Positions 12,396 through 19,962 of a DNA stretch of 20,778 nucleotides are shown in pieces. The stretch is from a virus: positions 1 through 20,778 of the IMG/VR virus record IMGVR_UViG_3300047369_000989, one strand, 5' to 3'. The notes below the pieces were generated by a model. The model was given only the letters and a program-made list of their open reading frames with translations. It was not told the DNA's origin and did not search any database. The translations under genes were made by a program, and so were the position numbers. Positions within the stretch are counted from its first letter, which is position 1; each line of letters begins with the position of its first letter.

Positions 12396-13169
12396 ATGGG
12401 AGTTATTAAAAACTACAGTAATTATTTAAAAGAAGAACATCCTTCTGAATACAAAGCACCTAAAGGAAGTGCTAGGGATAAAAAACTAAAAAAAGCCCAG
12501 GAACTATTAAAAGGATCTGAAGCTGATAAGAAAAAAGCTTATAAACTTAGAGATGAGATGGAAGCTGAAGAGAGAACAAATGAAACGATAGACCCTAAAG
12601 TAGATTTAAAAGAATTCGCTGAAAAAAGAGGAGATGGAGCAAAAAGCACAGTAAGTAGCTCTAAAGAAAAAGGTGGTTTTTCCATGCTTTCATATGATCA
12701 TTTTAAAGTTAAAGTTCCATACTATGAAAAAGCAGCTAATGGAAAATTTGACATGTCAGATTTTAAAGATGAATACGATGAATTATTAAACGAACTAATA
12801 GAAGCTACTTCTAAAGAAGATATGAACATTACCCAAAAGAAATTTCAAGAAATAGTGGGTAAAATAGAAGTGCTTGGTGAACTTTGTATAAGAAATAAAG
12901 ACACTGAAGAACCTATTAATGAAGCTAAGAAAGCAAAGAAAAAGAAAACATTAAGTAAAGCTACTGAAGCAAAAATAAGAAAAGTTGCAAATAAAAAAGG
13001 ATATACATTTGGAAGCTTAAAAGCAGAATACATCAAGGGCCTTGGAGCATTTTACAGTTCAGGTTCCAGGCCAGGTATGACTGCTCATGGATGGGCAATG
13101 GCTAGGGTAAATAAAGCAACTCCGAGTAAACCTTGGGCTAATGTTAAAAAAAGTAAATCTAAGAAGTGA
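12396..13169 (+). CDS. DUF5824-like protein with capsid-targeting-like leader
   Basis: A 257-residue, strongly charged protein beginning MGVIKNYSNYLKE|E. Residues 17-65 are helical and Lys/Glu-rich. A middle domain (94-170, GFSMLSYDHFKVKVPYYEKAANG and DEYDELLNELIEA) follows, then INE|A (174-177), another possible cleavage point. The C-terminal domain (198-257) reads KKGYTFGSLKAEYIKGLGAFYSSGSRPGMTAHGWAMARVN, which I associate with DUF5824, a module shared by phages and giant viruses. The last residues are basic (KKSKSKK), suiting DNA contact inside a head. Its TGA overlaps the GTG start of the Nudix gene. Confidence 0.7.
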   Translation: MGVIKNYSNYLKEEHPSEYKAPKGSARDKKLKKAQELLKGSEADKKKAYKLRDEMEAEERTNETIDPKVDLKEFAEKRGDGAKSTVSSSKEKGGFSMLSYDHFKVKVPYYEKAANGKFDMSDFKDEYDELLNELIEATSKEDMNITQKKFQEIVGKIEVLGELCIRNKDTEEPINEAKKAKKKKTLSKATEAKIRKVANKKGYTFGSLKAEYIKGLGAFYSSGSRPGMTAHGWAMARVNKATPSKPWANVKKSKSKK

Positions 13170-13666
13170 AAACTTATAAAGACTTAAAATCTATATTAAA
13201 CGAGAGATGGGAAGACGTAGACGACTCTATTGATAAGAAAGTAGCAGGTGTTTGTATAATATACGATAATAAGATATTATTAGTTCATCCAACAAATGCA
13301 AGTTGGCAAAAAAGAACTTTAGGTATACCAAAAGGAAAAGTTGAAAAAGGAGAAGACGTTTTAACAGGTGCGATCAGAGAGCTTAAAGAAGAAACAGGTA
13401 TAGAATTAGATGCCTCTATTCTTTCTAAATCTGAGCCGTACGTATGCGACTTATATGATAAAAAAGGAAATGTTGAAAAACAATTAATTTATTTTCTACA
13501 TGAAATAAGCGATTTATCTGAAATAGGAATAAGTAGTTTAAGAATACCTAAAAGTCAGTTACAAGCTGAGGAAGTAGATTGGGCTGGTTTTTTAGATGCT
13601 AAAGAATCTTACCTTAAGATAAATGAATGGCAGTTATTAATATTAGATCGCCATTTAGATAAATAA
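13166..13666 (+). CDS. Nudix hydrolase with capsid-targeting-like leader
   Basis: A 166-residue Nudix protein. The Nudix box is complete: G-KVEKG-E-DVLTGAI-REL-KEETGI (GX5EX7REUXEEXGU), at about residues 57-79, with the catalytic metal-binding REL-EE set intact. The frame starts at GTG 13166 overlapping the upstream TGA. The N-terminus MKTYKDLKSILNE|R closely resembles T4 IPIII (MKTYQEFIAE). Nudix enzymes cut nucleoside diphosphates linked to another group (NTPs, caps, sugar-nucleotides, ADP-ribose); the substrate here cannot be read from the box. T4 NudE is a Nudix enzyme, but I know of no packaging leader on it. If the leader works, this enzyme would enter the host with the DNA. Confidence 0.9.
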   Translation: MKTYKDLKSILNERWEDVDDSIDKKVAGVCIIYDNKILLVHPTNASWQKRTLGIPKGKVEKGEDVLTGAIRELKEETGIELDASILSKSEPYVCDLYDKKGNVEKQLIYFLHEISDLSEIGISSLRIPKSQLQAEEVDWAGFLDAKESYLKINEWQLLILDRHLDK

Positions 13667-13672
13667 AAATAG
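13656..13672 (+). promoter_or_regulatory. Late-promoter-like box before the lysin gene
   Basis: TAGATAAATAAAAATAG lies 17-33 nt before the lysin ATG and overlaps the end of the Nudix gene. It shares the ATAAATAAAAA core of the other boxes. Confidence 0.4.
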
Positions 13673-13688
13673 AACAATACTTTATATT

Positions 13689-15743
13689 ATGAAATCCTTT
13701 AGAGAAATATTAAATGAAGCCGCAATAGAAGGAAAACCAGACCAAATGGCAGTTCCATATGCGGATACACTTGCTCAAAACGTAAATGTAAGAGAAATAC
13801 CTTCAGGATCTAATAGAGGTTCTGAAATAGATAGATATTTCGATTTAGTTGGATTGGATAACGAAGCTCATTATAACTCAATTAATCCAAAGACAAAGAG
13901 ACCCTTTCATAAAGGGTATCCATGGTGTGCTGCTTTTGTTTACGCTATGTTTCATGATTTTTGTAAAAAACTAGGATTAAAAAACCCTTTAGTTAGAACA
14001 GCAGGTGTTATGAAAAGCTGGAATAGAGCAGATGAGTCTTTAAAAATACCTATTTCTCAAGCTAGAGCTAATTTTAATTTAGTAAAACCTGGTCAAATAT
14101 TTATTCAAAAACGTAAAGGTGGAGGCCATACTGGAATAGTAACCGCTGTAAATACAAAAAATAAAACTTTTACTACTATAGAGGGGAATACAAATGATAA
14201 ATTGTCAGGGGAAGGACATAGAGTAGGAAGAAACACTAGAAAACTTTCACAAGGAAGTCTAGTAGGTTTTATAGATTATTTTAAAGGACATAGAAATAAT
14301 ACTTTTGAAAAAACAGTTGCTAAAGTAGTAGCCGAGGCCCCTACTGATTATTCTAGCGAAGAATATATCGAAGGACTTTCGAAAAATGATATTAAAAAAA
14401 TACAACTTGCATTATTAAAATTAGGATATGATTTAGGTAATTTTGGACCAAATAAAGACGGAGTGGATGGAGAAATAGGTACTAAAACAACCGATGCGGT
14501 TAATGATTGGAAATTAAAAAATAATATGAAATCTGATTCAGTAATAGATAAAGAGGTATATTCATTAATAACTAAAGATAACAAATTTGAAAAGACAAGC
14601 GGTGGTAATAAAAAACAAAAAAGCACAGGAGATATCAGTATTGACCCAAATGTAAATTATAAAAAGGTTACTAATTCTGTTCAAAAAATGGTTAATCAGA
14701 CTATTAAAGTAATAATGCCTAATCTATTTCCTAATAAATTAGTAACGGTAGATAGTACAAATATTTCAAATGACCCAGGTCTAGTAATAAAGAGAGCAAT
14801 TATAGAAAGCACTAAGTCAGTTAATAAATTTTCTGATTTAATCCTTGAAAAAAATTGGATTAATAGAATAAAAGATGCTAAAAAGTCAAGAGACACTAAG
14901 TTAGCAGATCAATATAGAGACGGAAGAGTTGAATCTAGCCCGATAGACGGAACTGGCGCTTTACAAAAAAGCGCAGCTAATGTTAAAGATATAATTAATT
15001 CAAAACCTGAAGTAGATATCATATACAACAAACAATTAAATGTTTTTTATATAAAACCCTACAACCAAAGTGCTATAAAGGCTTTAGGAACAGCGAACGT
15101 TATTAAAATGGAGCCTAAGGATTTTGAAGAGTTACAAATAGCGTTTAAAGATGTAACTTTAAGTACACAGCAAACAGATCCTAAACCTGAAACAAATAAT
15201 ACTGCTAATATCAATACAGTAAACTTAAAATCTACTTTATCAAATGTTAAACCTCTCCCATCAAACAGTAGTGAAACAACTATTAAGGGATCTACTATAG
15301 CTAATGATTTAGTAAAAGATTTAAATATTACTAAAGAAGTAGCTGCGGGCATAGTTGGAAATTTATGGGCTGAAAGCGGATTAGTACCTGACAGAATACA
15401 GGGATCAGGTATGAAGAGAGGAACTCTTCCTCAAGCTAAAAATGGAGGATATGGATGGGCACAATATACTCATCCTAGTTTAAAATCTGACTTAATAGCT
15501 TTCGCTAAGAAAAAAGGAGTAGACTTAAATAGTCAACCTATGAGTGATGAATTAAATTACGAATATTTAAAACACTGGGTATCTAAAAATAGTAATAAAT
15601 TTACAGAATTAAAATCACAAGGTGATGTTAAGAGTGCAACTAACTATTTTTTAACCAAATATGAAAGACCTGCTGATCAATCAGAAAGAGCTTTAAATAA
15701 AAGAGTTAATTTTGCAAACAGCGTATATTCAAGAATGGCTTAA
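13689..15743 (+). CDS. Modular lysin: CHAP, peptidoglycan-binding and lysozyme domains, with capsid-targeting-like leader
   Basis: A 684-residue protein. The leader MKSFREILNE|AAIEG matches the T4 IP leader and the gp21 site exactly in pattern. A CHAP amidase/endopeptidase domain spans about 40-200: catalytic C80 in GYPWCAAFVY, H147 in GGGHTGIVTAVN, and E165/N167 in IEGNTN. Residues 225-293 are a PG_binding_1 module (IKKIQLALLKLGYDLG; DGEIGTKTTDAVNDWK). The region 300-530 is a linker-like, Lys/Asn-rich domain. Residues about 535-684 match a phage tail lysozyme domain: AAGIVGNLWAESGL with E562, then GGYGWAQYTHPSL and FLTKYERPADQ. Two lytic activities in one chain suit cell-wall entry or lysis. 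No signal peptide, so release would need a holin or virion delivery. Confidence 0.93.
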   Translation: MKSFREILNEAAIEGKPDQMAVPYADTLAQNVNVREIPSGSNRGSEIDRYFDLVGLDNEAHYNSINPKTKRPFHKGYPWCAAFVYAMFHDFCKKLGLKNPLVRTAGVMKSWNRADESLKIPISQARANFNLVKPGQIFIQKRKGGGHTGIVTAVNTKNKTFTTIEGNTNDKLSGEGHRVGRNTRKLSQGSLVGFIDYFKGHRNNTFEKTVAKVVAEAPTDYSSEEYIEGLSKNDIKKIQLALLKLGYDLGNFGPNKDGVDGEIGTKTTDAVNDWKLKNNMKSDSVIDKEVYSLITKDNKFEKTSGGNKKQKSTGDISIDPNVNYKKVTNSVQKMVNQTIKVIMPNLFPNKLVTVDSTNISNDPGLVIKRAIIESTKSVNKFSDLILEKNWINRIKDAKKSRDTKLADQYRDGRVESSPIDGTGALQKSAANVKDIINSKPEVDIIYNKQLNVFYIKPYNQSAIKALGTANVIKMEPKDFEELQIAFKDVTLSTQQTDPKPETNNTANINTVNLKSTLSNVKPLPSNSSETTIKGSTIANDLVKDLNITKEVAAGIVGNLWAESGLVPDRIQGSGMKRGTLPQAKNGGYGWAQYTHPSLKSDLIAFAKKKGVDLNSQPMSDELNYEYLKHWVSKNSNKFTELKSQGDVKSATNYFLTKYERPADQSERALNKRVNFANSVYSRMA

Positions 15744-15773
15744 ATTGTACCTAATTTTTATATAGTTTAAAAA

Positions 15774-15790
15774 TATATAATAAAAAAATA
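15774..15790 (+). promoter_or_regulatory. Possible promoter box before the small basic protein gene
   Basis: TATATAATAAAAAAATA lies 10-26 nt before the ATG at 15800 in the 56-nt gap after the lysin gene. It resembles the other boxes but is in very AT-rich sequence. Confidence 0.35.
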
Positions 15791-15799
15791 TTATATAAA

Positions 15800-15934
15800 A
15801 TGGCTAAAGTTAAATCAACACTTTCTAAAGGAGAAGCTAAACTTAAAAGAAAAGGTGTTCATTCAAAGTGTAAAACTTCAAATAGTAAGAATTCTAAACA
15901 TTATAGAAAAAAATACAGAGGACAGGGTAGATAA
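15800..15934 (+). CDS. Small very basic protein, 44 aa
   Basis: A 44-codon ORF, ATG to TAA, starting MAKVKSTLSKGEAKLKRKG and ending HYRKKYRGQGR. Seventeen of 44 residues are Lys or Arg. It has no leader of the capsid-targeting type. A-rich sequence lies directly before the ATG, as at other starts here. Its size and charge suit nucleic-acid binding (for example DNA condensation in the head or ribosome contact), but no family is assigned with certainty. It ends the plus-strand block, 17 nt before a convergent gene. Confidence 0.7.
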   Translation: MAKVKSTLSKGEAKLKRKGVHSKCKTSNSKNSKHYRKKYRGQGR

Positions 15935-15950
15935 TTAAATATCTAAAATT

Positions 15951-17630
15951 TTATAAATTAAATGGCTTAATATATTTTAGTTTATTTGAATAAGAGATGC
16001 TTTCCAAAGCAGAAGAACCAGATCCTTGTATTCCCATTATTTCATTATACTTTTCATCTGATATTTGATGATTAGTGTATAATTCTTGCATTTCCTTTTC
16101 ATTTTCTTCTTTCGCTCTAGCATATACATATGCAGGAAAACTAGGAAGACCCATTCGTTGAGCGTTGTAATTTAAATGTTTTTGTAAATCGTACACTAAA
16201 TCGTCTTCTTTTAATTCAGTTTCAGGCCTATCCTTTAACTGTTGATCTATATAAGGTACGTCTATAACAGAGCCTTTTCTTTCTTTTTCATTGTTAGAAT
16301 GCTCTTCCATTCTATCATTTAGCTCTTGAGTAGATATAAGATCTTCCATTCCTTCTCTTTCAAAATCAGATAAAGCGTTAGCTGAAGATCCTAGTAATTT
16401 AACCACCTGTTTAGCTACGAAAGAACTGAATTTACCAAGAACAAGCCCTCTCATTATAATAACATCAGAATTCCTCTTTAGGAATTTTTTAGCCAGTCCT
16501 CCTCTTTTAGATATAAACGTGTAGTATGTAGCTAAATCATCTGAGTTTTTTAGAACGGACTTCATTGGCCCGTTTGGAAACTTTGCAGATATATTAGAAA
16601 ACGTAGATAAATCTGCTATTGGTATTTCTTTAATTACCTTTCCTCCTTTTTTAATAACTAGATTATCTCCTTTTTTAATTACTTTACCGCCTGTTTCTAG
16701 AGCTTCTTCCATTAGTTTGAAGTTCTTAGCTGCCTTTTTAGAAATAGCCTGAGCTATAGGTTTATCTACTTCTTTAGAGAATACTAATAAATTGTCGGCT
16801 ACTGTTTTTCCCATGTCAGCTATCTTAGTCAAAAACCTTCTAAGAGGCTTTCCTATAAATGGAACCCATCCAACGGCTTTACCTACTACATCTTTTAGTA
16901 AAAAAGAAATTACACTCGTGATACTTGCTGCGACTTTGGCTGCTGATTTTTTAATATACTCTAGGAACCTTTTACTTTTACCAAAGACTTTTCCTTCTTG
17001 TTTCATTAAAACTTCAGCTGATTCTTTTGCTATTGTTTTACCAGCACCTTTGGTAGCTAGTTTTGAAAAAGGTGCTGAAAATACATGAGCAACTCCTTTA
17101 AAACCTTTAGCGACATCTCCACCAAAAGGTATCATTGCAATCAAAGATATTAAGCCTAGTATCCACTTTCCTCTAAACATGTAGATAATACCATTTATTA
17201 AATCTGCAACTATTCCGAGAGGAATACCTACTACTAAAAAAGCATCTCCAACAAGACCTATAAAATCTAGAACTAGATGGAGTATTCCTATAGGGGATCC
17301 TCCTTCGGTTAAACTACTTAATAGATTCTTTAACATACCTAAGATTCCTCCGCTTGGAGTTGGAAGAACTCCGGCTCCACCTATTACATTATCGATAGCT
17401 GCCGCATCCGTACTAAGTACTGCGTCAGCCTGTTCATTTAACAAAATAGCTTCCCTTCTAAGAATAGGACTTTGAAAAAATTCTTTTTCTGTTAAGGATT
17501 GAATGTCTGGAATTAAATTGTTAAAATCTAGAGCCTGTTCTAGAATATGCATTTTATCCTTTAAGGCTTCTAATATAGCCTGACCTTCGCTAGATCTTAG
17601 TTCATTTTCATATTGTATTGATAAATCCAT
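15951..17630 (-). CDS. Large hydrophobic-core protein, possibly membrane-active
   Basis: A 559-residue protein. Residues 1-80 are helical with ILLNE|QA at about 62-68. Residues 113-170 hold two or three hydrophobic helices (GILHLVLDFIGLVGDAFLVVGIPLGIV; GLISLIAMIPFGGDVAKG), which resemble the pre-toxin-like 'VGD...Y..RGxW..A..S..AMIPFGGDxxKG' hairpin seen before toxin domains and in phage ejection proteins. A second hydrophobic stretch is at 233-263 (VAASITSVISFLLKDVVGKAVGWVPFIGKPL). The C-terminal 140 residues are charged and helical, including LPSFPAYVYARAKEENEKEM. It has the general build of the 6761-8377 protein (hydrophobic, Lys-rich middle) but no clear annexin repeat. A virion or ejected role is possible; no enzyme motif seen. 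Confidence 0.7.
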   Translation of the reverse strand: MDLSIQYENELRSSEGQAILEALKDKMHILEQALDFNNLIPDIQSLTEKEFFQSPILRREAILLNEQADAVLSTDAAAIDNVIGGAGVLPTPSGGILGMLKNLLSSLTEGGSPIGILHLVLDFIGLVGDAFLVVGIPLGIVADLINGIIYMFRGKWILGLISLIAMIPFGGDVAKGFKGVAHVFSAPFSKLATKGAGKTIAKESAEVLMKQEGKVFGKSKRFLEYIKKSAAKVAASITSVISFLLKDVVGKAVGWVPFIGKPLRRFLTKIADMGKTVADNLLVFSKEVDKPIAQAISKKAAKNFKLMEEALETGGKVIKKGDNLVIKKGGKVIKEIPIADLSTFSNISAKFPNGPMKSVLKNSDDLATYYTFISKRGGLAKKFLKRNSDVIIMRGLVLGKFSSFVAKQVVKLLGSSANALSDFEREGMEDLISTQELNDRMEEHSNNEKERKGSVIDVPYIDQQLKDRPETELKEDDLVYDLQKHLNYNAQRMGLPSFPAYVYARAKEENEKEMQELYTNHQISDEKYNEIMGIQGSGSSALESISYSNKLKYIKPFNL

Positions 17631-17643
17631 TATTTATAGACAT

Positions 17644-17662
17644 TTCTTTTTTTTATATATCT
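17644..17662 (-). promoter_or_regulatory. Possible late-promoter-like box before the 559-aa protein gene
   Basis: The minus strand reads GATATATAAAAAAAAGAA, 14-32 nt before the ATG at 17630. It shares the TATATAAA core. The upstream gene ends at 17688, so the box lies in a 57-nt gap. Confidence 0.4.
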
Positions 17663-17687
17663 ATAAAATATAGCACATGTTTGCACA

Positions 17688-18032
17688 CTAAAATGGTAAA
17701 TCTTGTCCCTCACCTGACATATCTATATTTGTTACAGTCGGTTCAACGTTTTCTTTTATTGAAAGAGCTTTTACATCATTTATATAAACTGTTTCATTCT
17801 CGGGGTTTATCCATTCTCTAGCTTTTACTTCATAAGATACAGTGATAGAGTCTCCTTCTGAAAAAGAGTCTATCATTGAGCAACTATCCATGATTAATGA
17901 AAATTTTAAATACTCACTAGATCCATTATAACTGGTAGAAGCTAGTTGAATTACAAACTCTCTCTTTTTAAATTTTTCAGTTAATTGTACTTCATCGTAT
18001 TTAACTTTAAGTATTCCATTTATCTTATTCAT
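17688..18032 (-). CDS. SSB-like OB-fold protein (DUF3127 type)
   Basis: A 114-residue protein. The order 'INGILKVKYDEVQLTEKFKKREFVIQLAST, then EYLKFSLIMDSCSMIDSF, then GDSITVSYEVKAREWINPENETVYINDVKALSI' fits the Bacteroidetes DUF3127 family, an OB-fold that resembles single-stranded DNA-binding proteins. The tail ends MSGEGQDLPF, the acidic tip with a final DLPF/DIPF that SSBs use to recruit partners. It probably coats ssDNA during phage replication. It lies 11 nt after the glucosyltransferase gene and is likely co-transcribed. The family is strongly tied to Bacteroidetes. Confidence 0.85.
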   Translation of the reverse strand: MNKINGILKVKYDEVQLTEKFKKREFVIQLASTSYNGSSEYLKFSLIMDSCSMIDSFSEGDSITVSYEVKAREWINPENETVYINDVKALSIKENVEPTVTNIDMSGEGQDLPF

Positions 18033-18043
18033 ATCTTCTGTTT

Positions 18044-19483
18044 TTATAAGTTTTTTAAATCGTTAAGTAATGAATCATAATCTGTACTATCCTTGTCTGT
18101 TTTTCCAAACGCTCCATATGTAGAGTTATTTAAAACCCTTTCAGCAGCATTTTGCATTTCTTCTTGAGTTGACTCATTCACCGTTTCCTCATTGCTAAAT
18201 AAGTTTAGTTGATTATCACCAGATGCGCTTGAGGCGCCTTTTGCTCCGTTTTCATTTACTATATCTTCTAAATTTTTAATAATCTCTAGAGTTGTCACGG
18301 ATGCATCTGAATGGTCTTTCCAATATGCAAATGACATCTCTCTCATCTCATCTCTCATTACCGGGTCATTAGATAATTTTTCCATTAAATCTGAGCATTC
18401 AACAAAATTAGTGTTATCGAGTCCTATAGTTCCACTATGTTTATCTTGACTTATAGGATTTCCAGTGGTTCTATGAATAACATTATCACAGAAGTGCTTA
18501 TGAAAAATAGGAATTGTTCCAGACGCTATTACTTCTGCATGACAATTTTCAATATTATTACCATACATATGAGCTTTTAAATGATATAAATCAGATCCAT
18601 ATGCACTTTTTGCCATACGTTTCATACAATCAACATTAGTGTAAGGAGGATATAAATATGCGCCTGCTCCTGGAACTTCTTTTCCATACAAGTCTTGTGT
18701 AAATTTAACTTCGTCTAGTTCTTTTCTAGGCCTAAAGTAATTAACTATTTCATTGTCTTTATATAGTGGAGTACCATTTTTACTATCTCCTTTTTCATAG
18801 AGAATACCTGCCCATCCTATGCTTGCTTCTAATCCCTCTAGTACAGTAATATAATCTTTATTCATAAGCTGGCTTGCGTGAAAATCCATCATTAAGTTAG
18901 GGCCTTTCCATCCAGACAGTCTTCCTATCCATCTAACTGTTTTATGATCTTGTTCTTCAATAGGTAACCAGTATTTTTTTCTATGGTCATCATATGTAAA
19001 ACCTAATGCCATTTTCTTAAATGGAGTAGTTACATTTTCTCTAGTTGCCCATCTAGTAAAATCAGATTCAAGAGAATGTGTCATCAGTACATCTACACTG
19101 CTGCATATTTCATCAAATTTACCATTTCTACTTAGCGATTGCATTTTATGATCTAACTGAACAATAGCTTTAGGTAAAGATATTCCTTGAACAAGTTTAA
19201 CAAAATTAGTTTGACAATCTTCAGGGTGTTTTTTAGAAGGAACAGAATATATAAGAGCCATGTCAAAGTTTTCATTAACTTCATTTAGTACCCTATTCAT
19301 TTCTTCTGAGTTTGCACAAGTGAACTCATCTTTGTCGAAAACCATGGTATCTCTACGAGCCCATTTTTTATCAAGAGTTGCAAATATTTTTGTATTAGGA
19401 GTTGCTTTTTGAAATTCTACTGCGCAGCGTGTTACTCCACAACCTTCTACGCCTCTTCCAAGTATTATAGCTATTTTTTTCAT
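18044..19483 (-). CDS. agt: T4 Agt-like DNA alpha-glucosyltransferase
   Basis: A 479-residue GT-B enzyme. From memory of T4 Agt (400 aa), blocks align in order: ILGRGVEGCGVTRCAVE (7-23) against ARGLEGCGVTKFSLE; VQLDHKMQSLSRN (108-120) against YQHDHSVLSLRRN; RWIGRLSGWKG (184-194) against RWIGRTTTWKG; VLEGLEASIGWAGILYEKG (214-232); MKRMAKSAYG (287-296); and GTIPIFHKHFCDN...HSGTIGLDNTNF against GTIPVFWKSTGEN...HDSGIIWFDENDM. The T4 catalytic D115 is kept as D111 and E22 as E23; T4 H114 is Leu here. T4 Agt moves glucose from UDP-glucose to 5-hydroxymethylcytosine in DNA. An Agt-only tail of about 70 acidic residues (410-479) is added. The base acted on, 5hmC or 5hmU, cannot be told from this gene. 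Confidence 0.88.
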   Translation of the reverse strand: MKKIAIILGRGVEGCGVTRCAVEFQKATPNTKIFATLDKKWARRDTMVFDKDEFTCANSEEMNRVLNEVNENFDMALIYSVPSKKHPEDCQTNFVKLVQGISLPKAIVQLDHKMQSLSRNGKFDEICSSVDVLMTHSLESDFTRWATRENVTTPFKKMALGFTYDDHRKKYWLPIEEQDHKTVRWIGRLSGWKGPNLMMDFHASQLMNKDYITVLEGLEASIGWAGILYEKGDSKNGTPLYKDNEIVNYFRPRKELDEVKFTQDLYGKEVPGAGAYLYPPYTNVDCMKRMAKSAYGSDLYHLKAHMYGNNIENCHAEVIASGTIPIFHKHFCDNVIHRTTGNPISQDKHSGTIGLDNTNFVECSDLMEKLSNDPVMRDEMREMSFAYWKDHSDASVTTLEIIKNLEDIVNENGAKGASSASGDNQLNLFSNEETVNESTQEEMQNAAERVLNNSTYGAFGKTDKDSTDYDSLLNDLKNL

Positions 19484-19485
19484 AT

Positions 19486-19962
19486 TTAATTATTATTTAA
19501 TGTATATTTTAAGTTTTCAAAATCTGCTTCTTGAGCGATATTTACTATTTCTTCTTTGCTGAATTCTTTGTTTACCTCATTTGCATTGAATGGTTTATTA
19601 GTAAAAACATCATACATTGAAAAAGAATCAGGTGTTTTTCCAGACATTACGTGTTTTACAAAAGATATTTTTCTTAAATGATTTAGGTACATTAATTCTT
19701 GTTTAACAGGCGTACCCTTCTTCTTTCTTAGTAAAAAAGGGTATTTAACCCATTTTCCATCAGGTTGAGTTACTATAAATTCCTGTTGTACAAAAAATTC
19801 ATTTTCTCTATGTTTTCTAACATTTAAAACATCACCATCTTCCATTAAATAGTTTGCTATAAGATATTGTATGTTATCTGGGTCTTTAATCTTTTTTAAT
19901 TCGTTAGAATTTAAAAGATTTAATTTACTTTCATCACTAAAAAATTCTTCTAGTTTAATCAT
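19486..19962 (-). CDS. Hypothetical phage protein, 158 aa
   Basis: No family recognised. Residues 1-45 are helical (MIKLEEFFSDESKLNLLNSNELKKIKDPDNIQYLIANYL). A beta-rich centre follows (VLNVRKHRENEFFVQQEFIVTQPDGKWVKYPFLLRKKKG, 45-84). The rest is helical, with YLNHLRKISFVKHVMSG and a closing acidic helix. The start overlaps the next gene's stop by 8 nt and its stop is 2 nt before the glucosyltransferase ATG, so it belongs to that operon. The function cannot be inferred. Confidence 0.65.
   Translation of the reverse strand: MIKLEEFFSDESKLNLLNSNELKKIKDPDNIQYLIANYLMEDGDVLNVRKHRENEFFVQQEFIVTQPDGKWVKYPFLLRKKKGTPVKQELMYLNHLRKISFVKHVMSGKTPDSFSMYDVFTNKPFNANEVNKEFSKEEIVNIAQEADFENLKYTLNNN

Noticed and set aside
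14348-15352. Three minus-strand frames inside the lysin gene
   Set aside because: They oppose the linker and lysozyme regions of a protein with intact catalytic motifs and show no family features.
15935-15950. A convergent terminator between the small basic protein and the 559-aa gene
   Set aside because: The 16-nt gap and flanking sequence are AT-rich but offer no stable stem.
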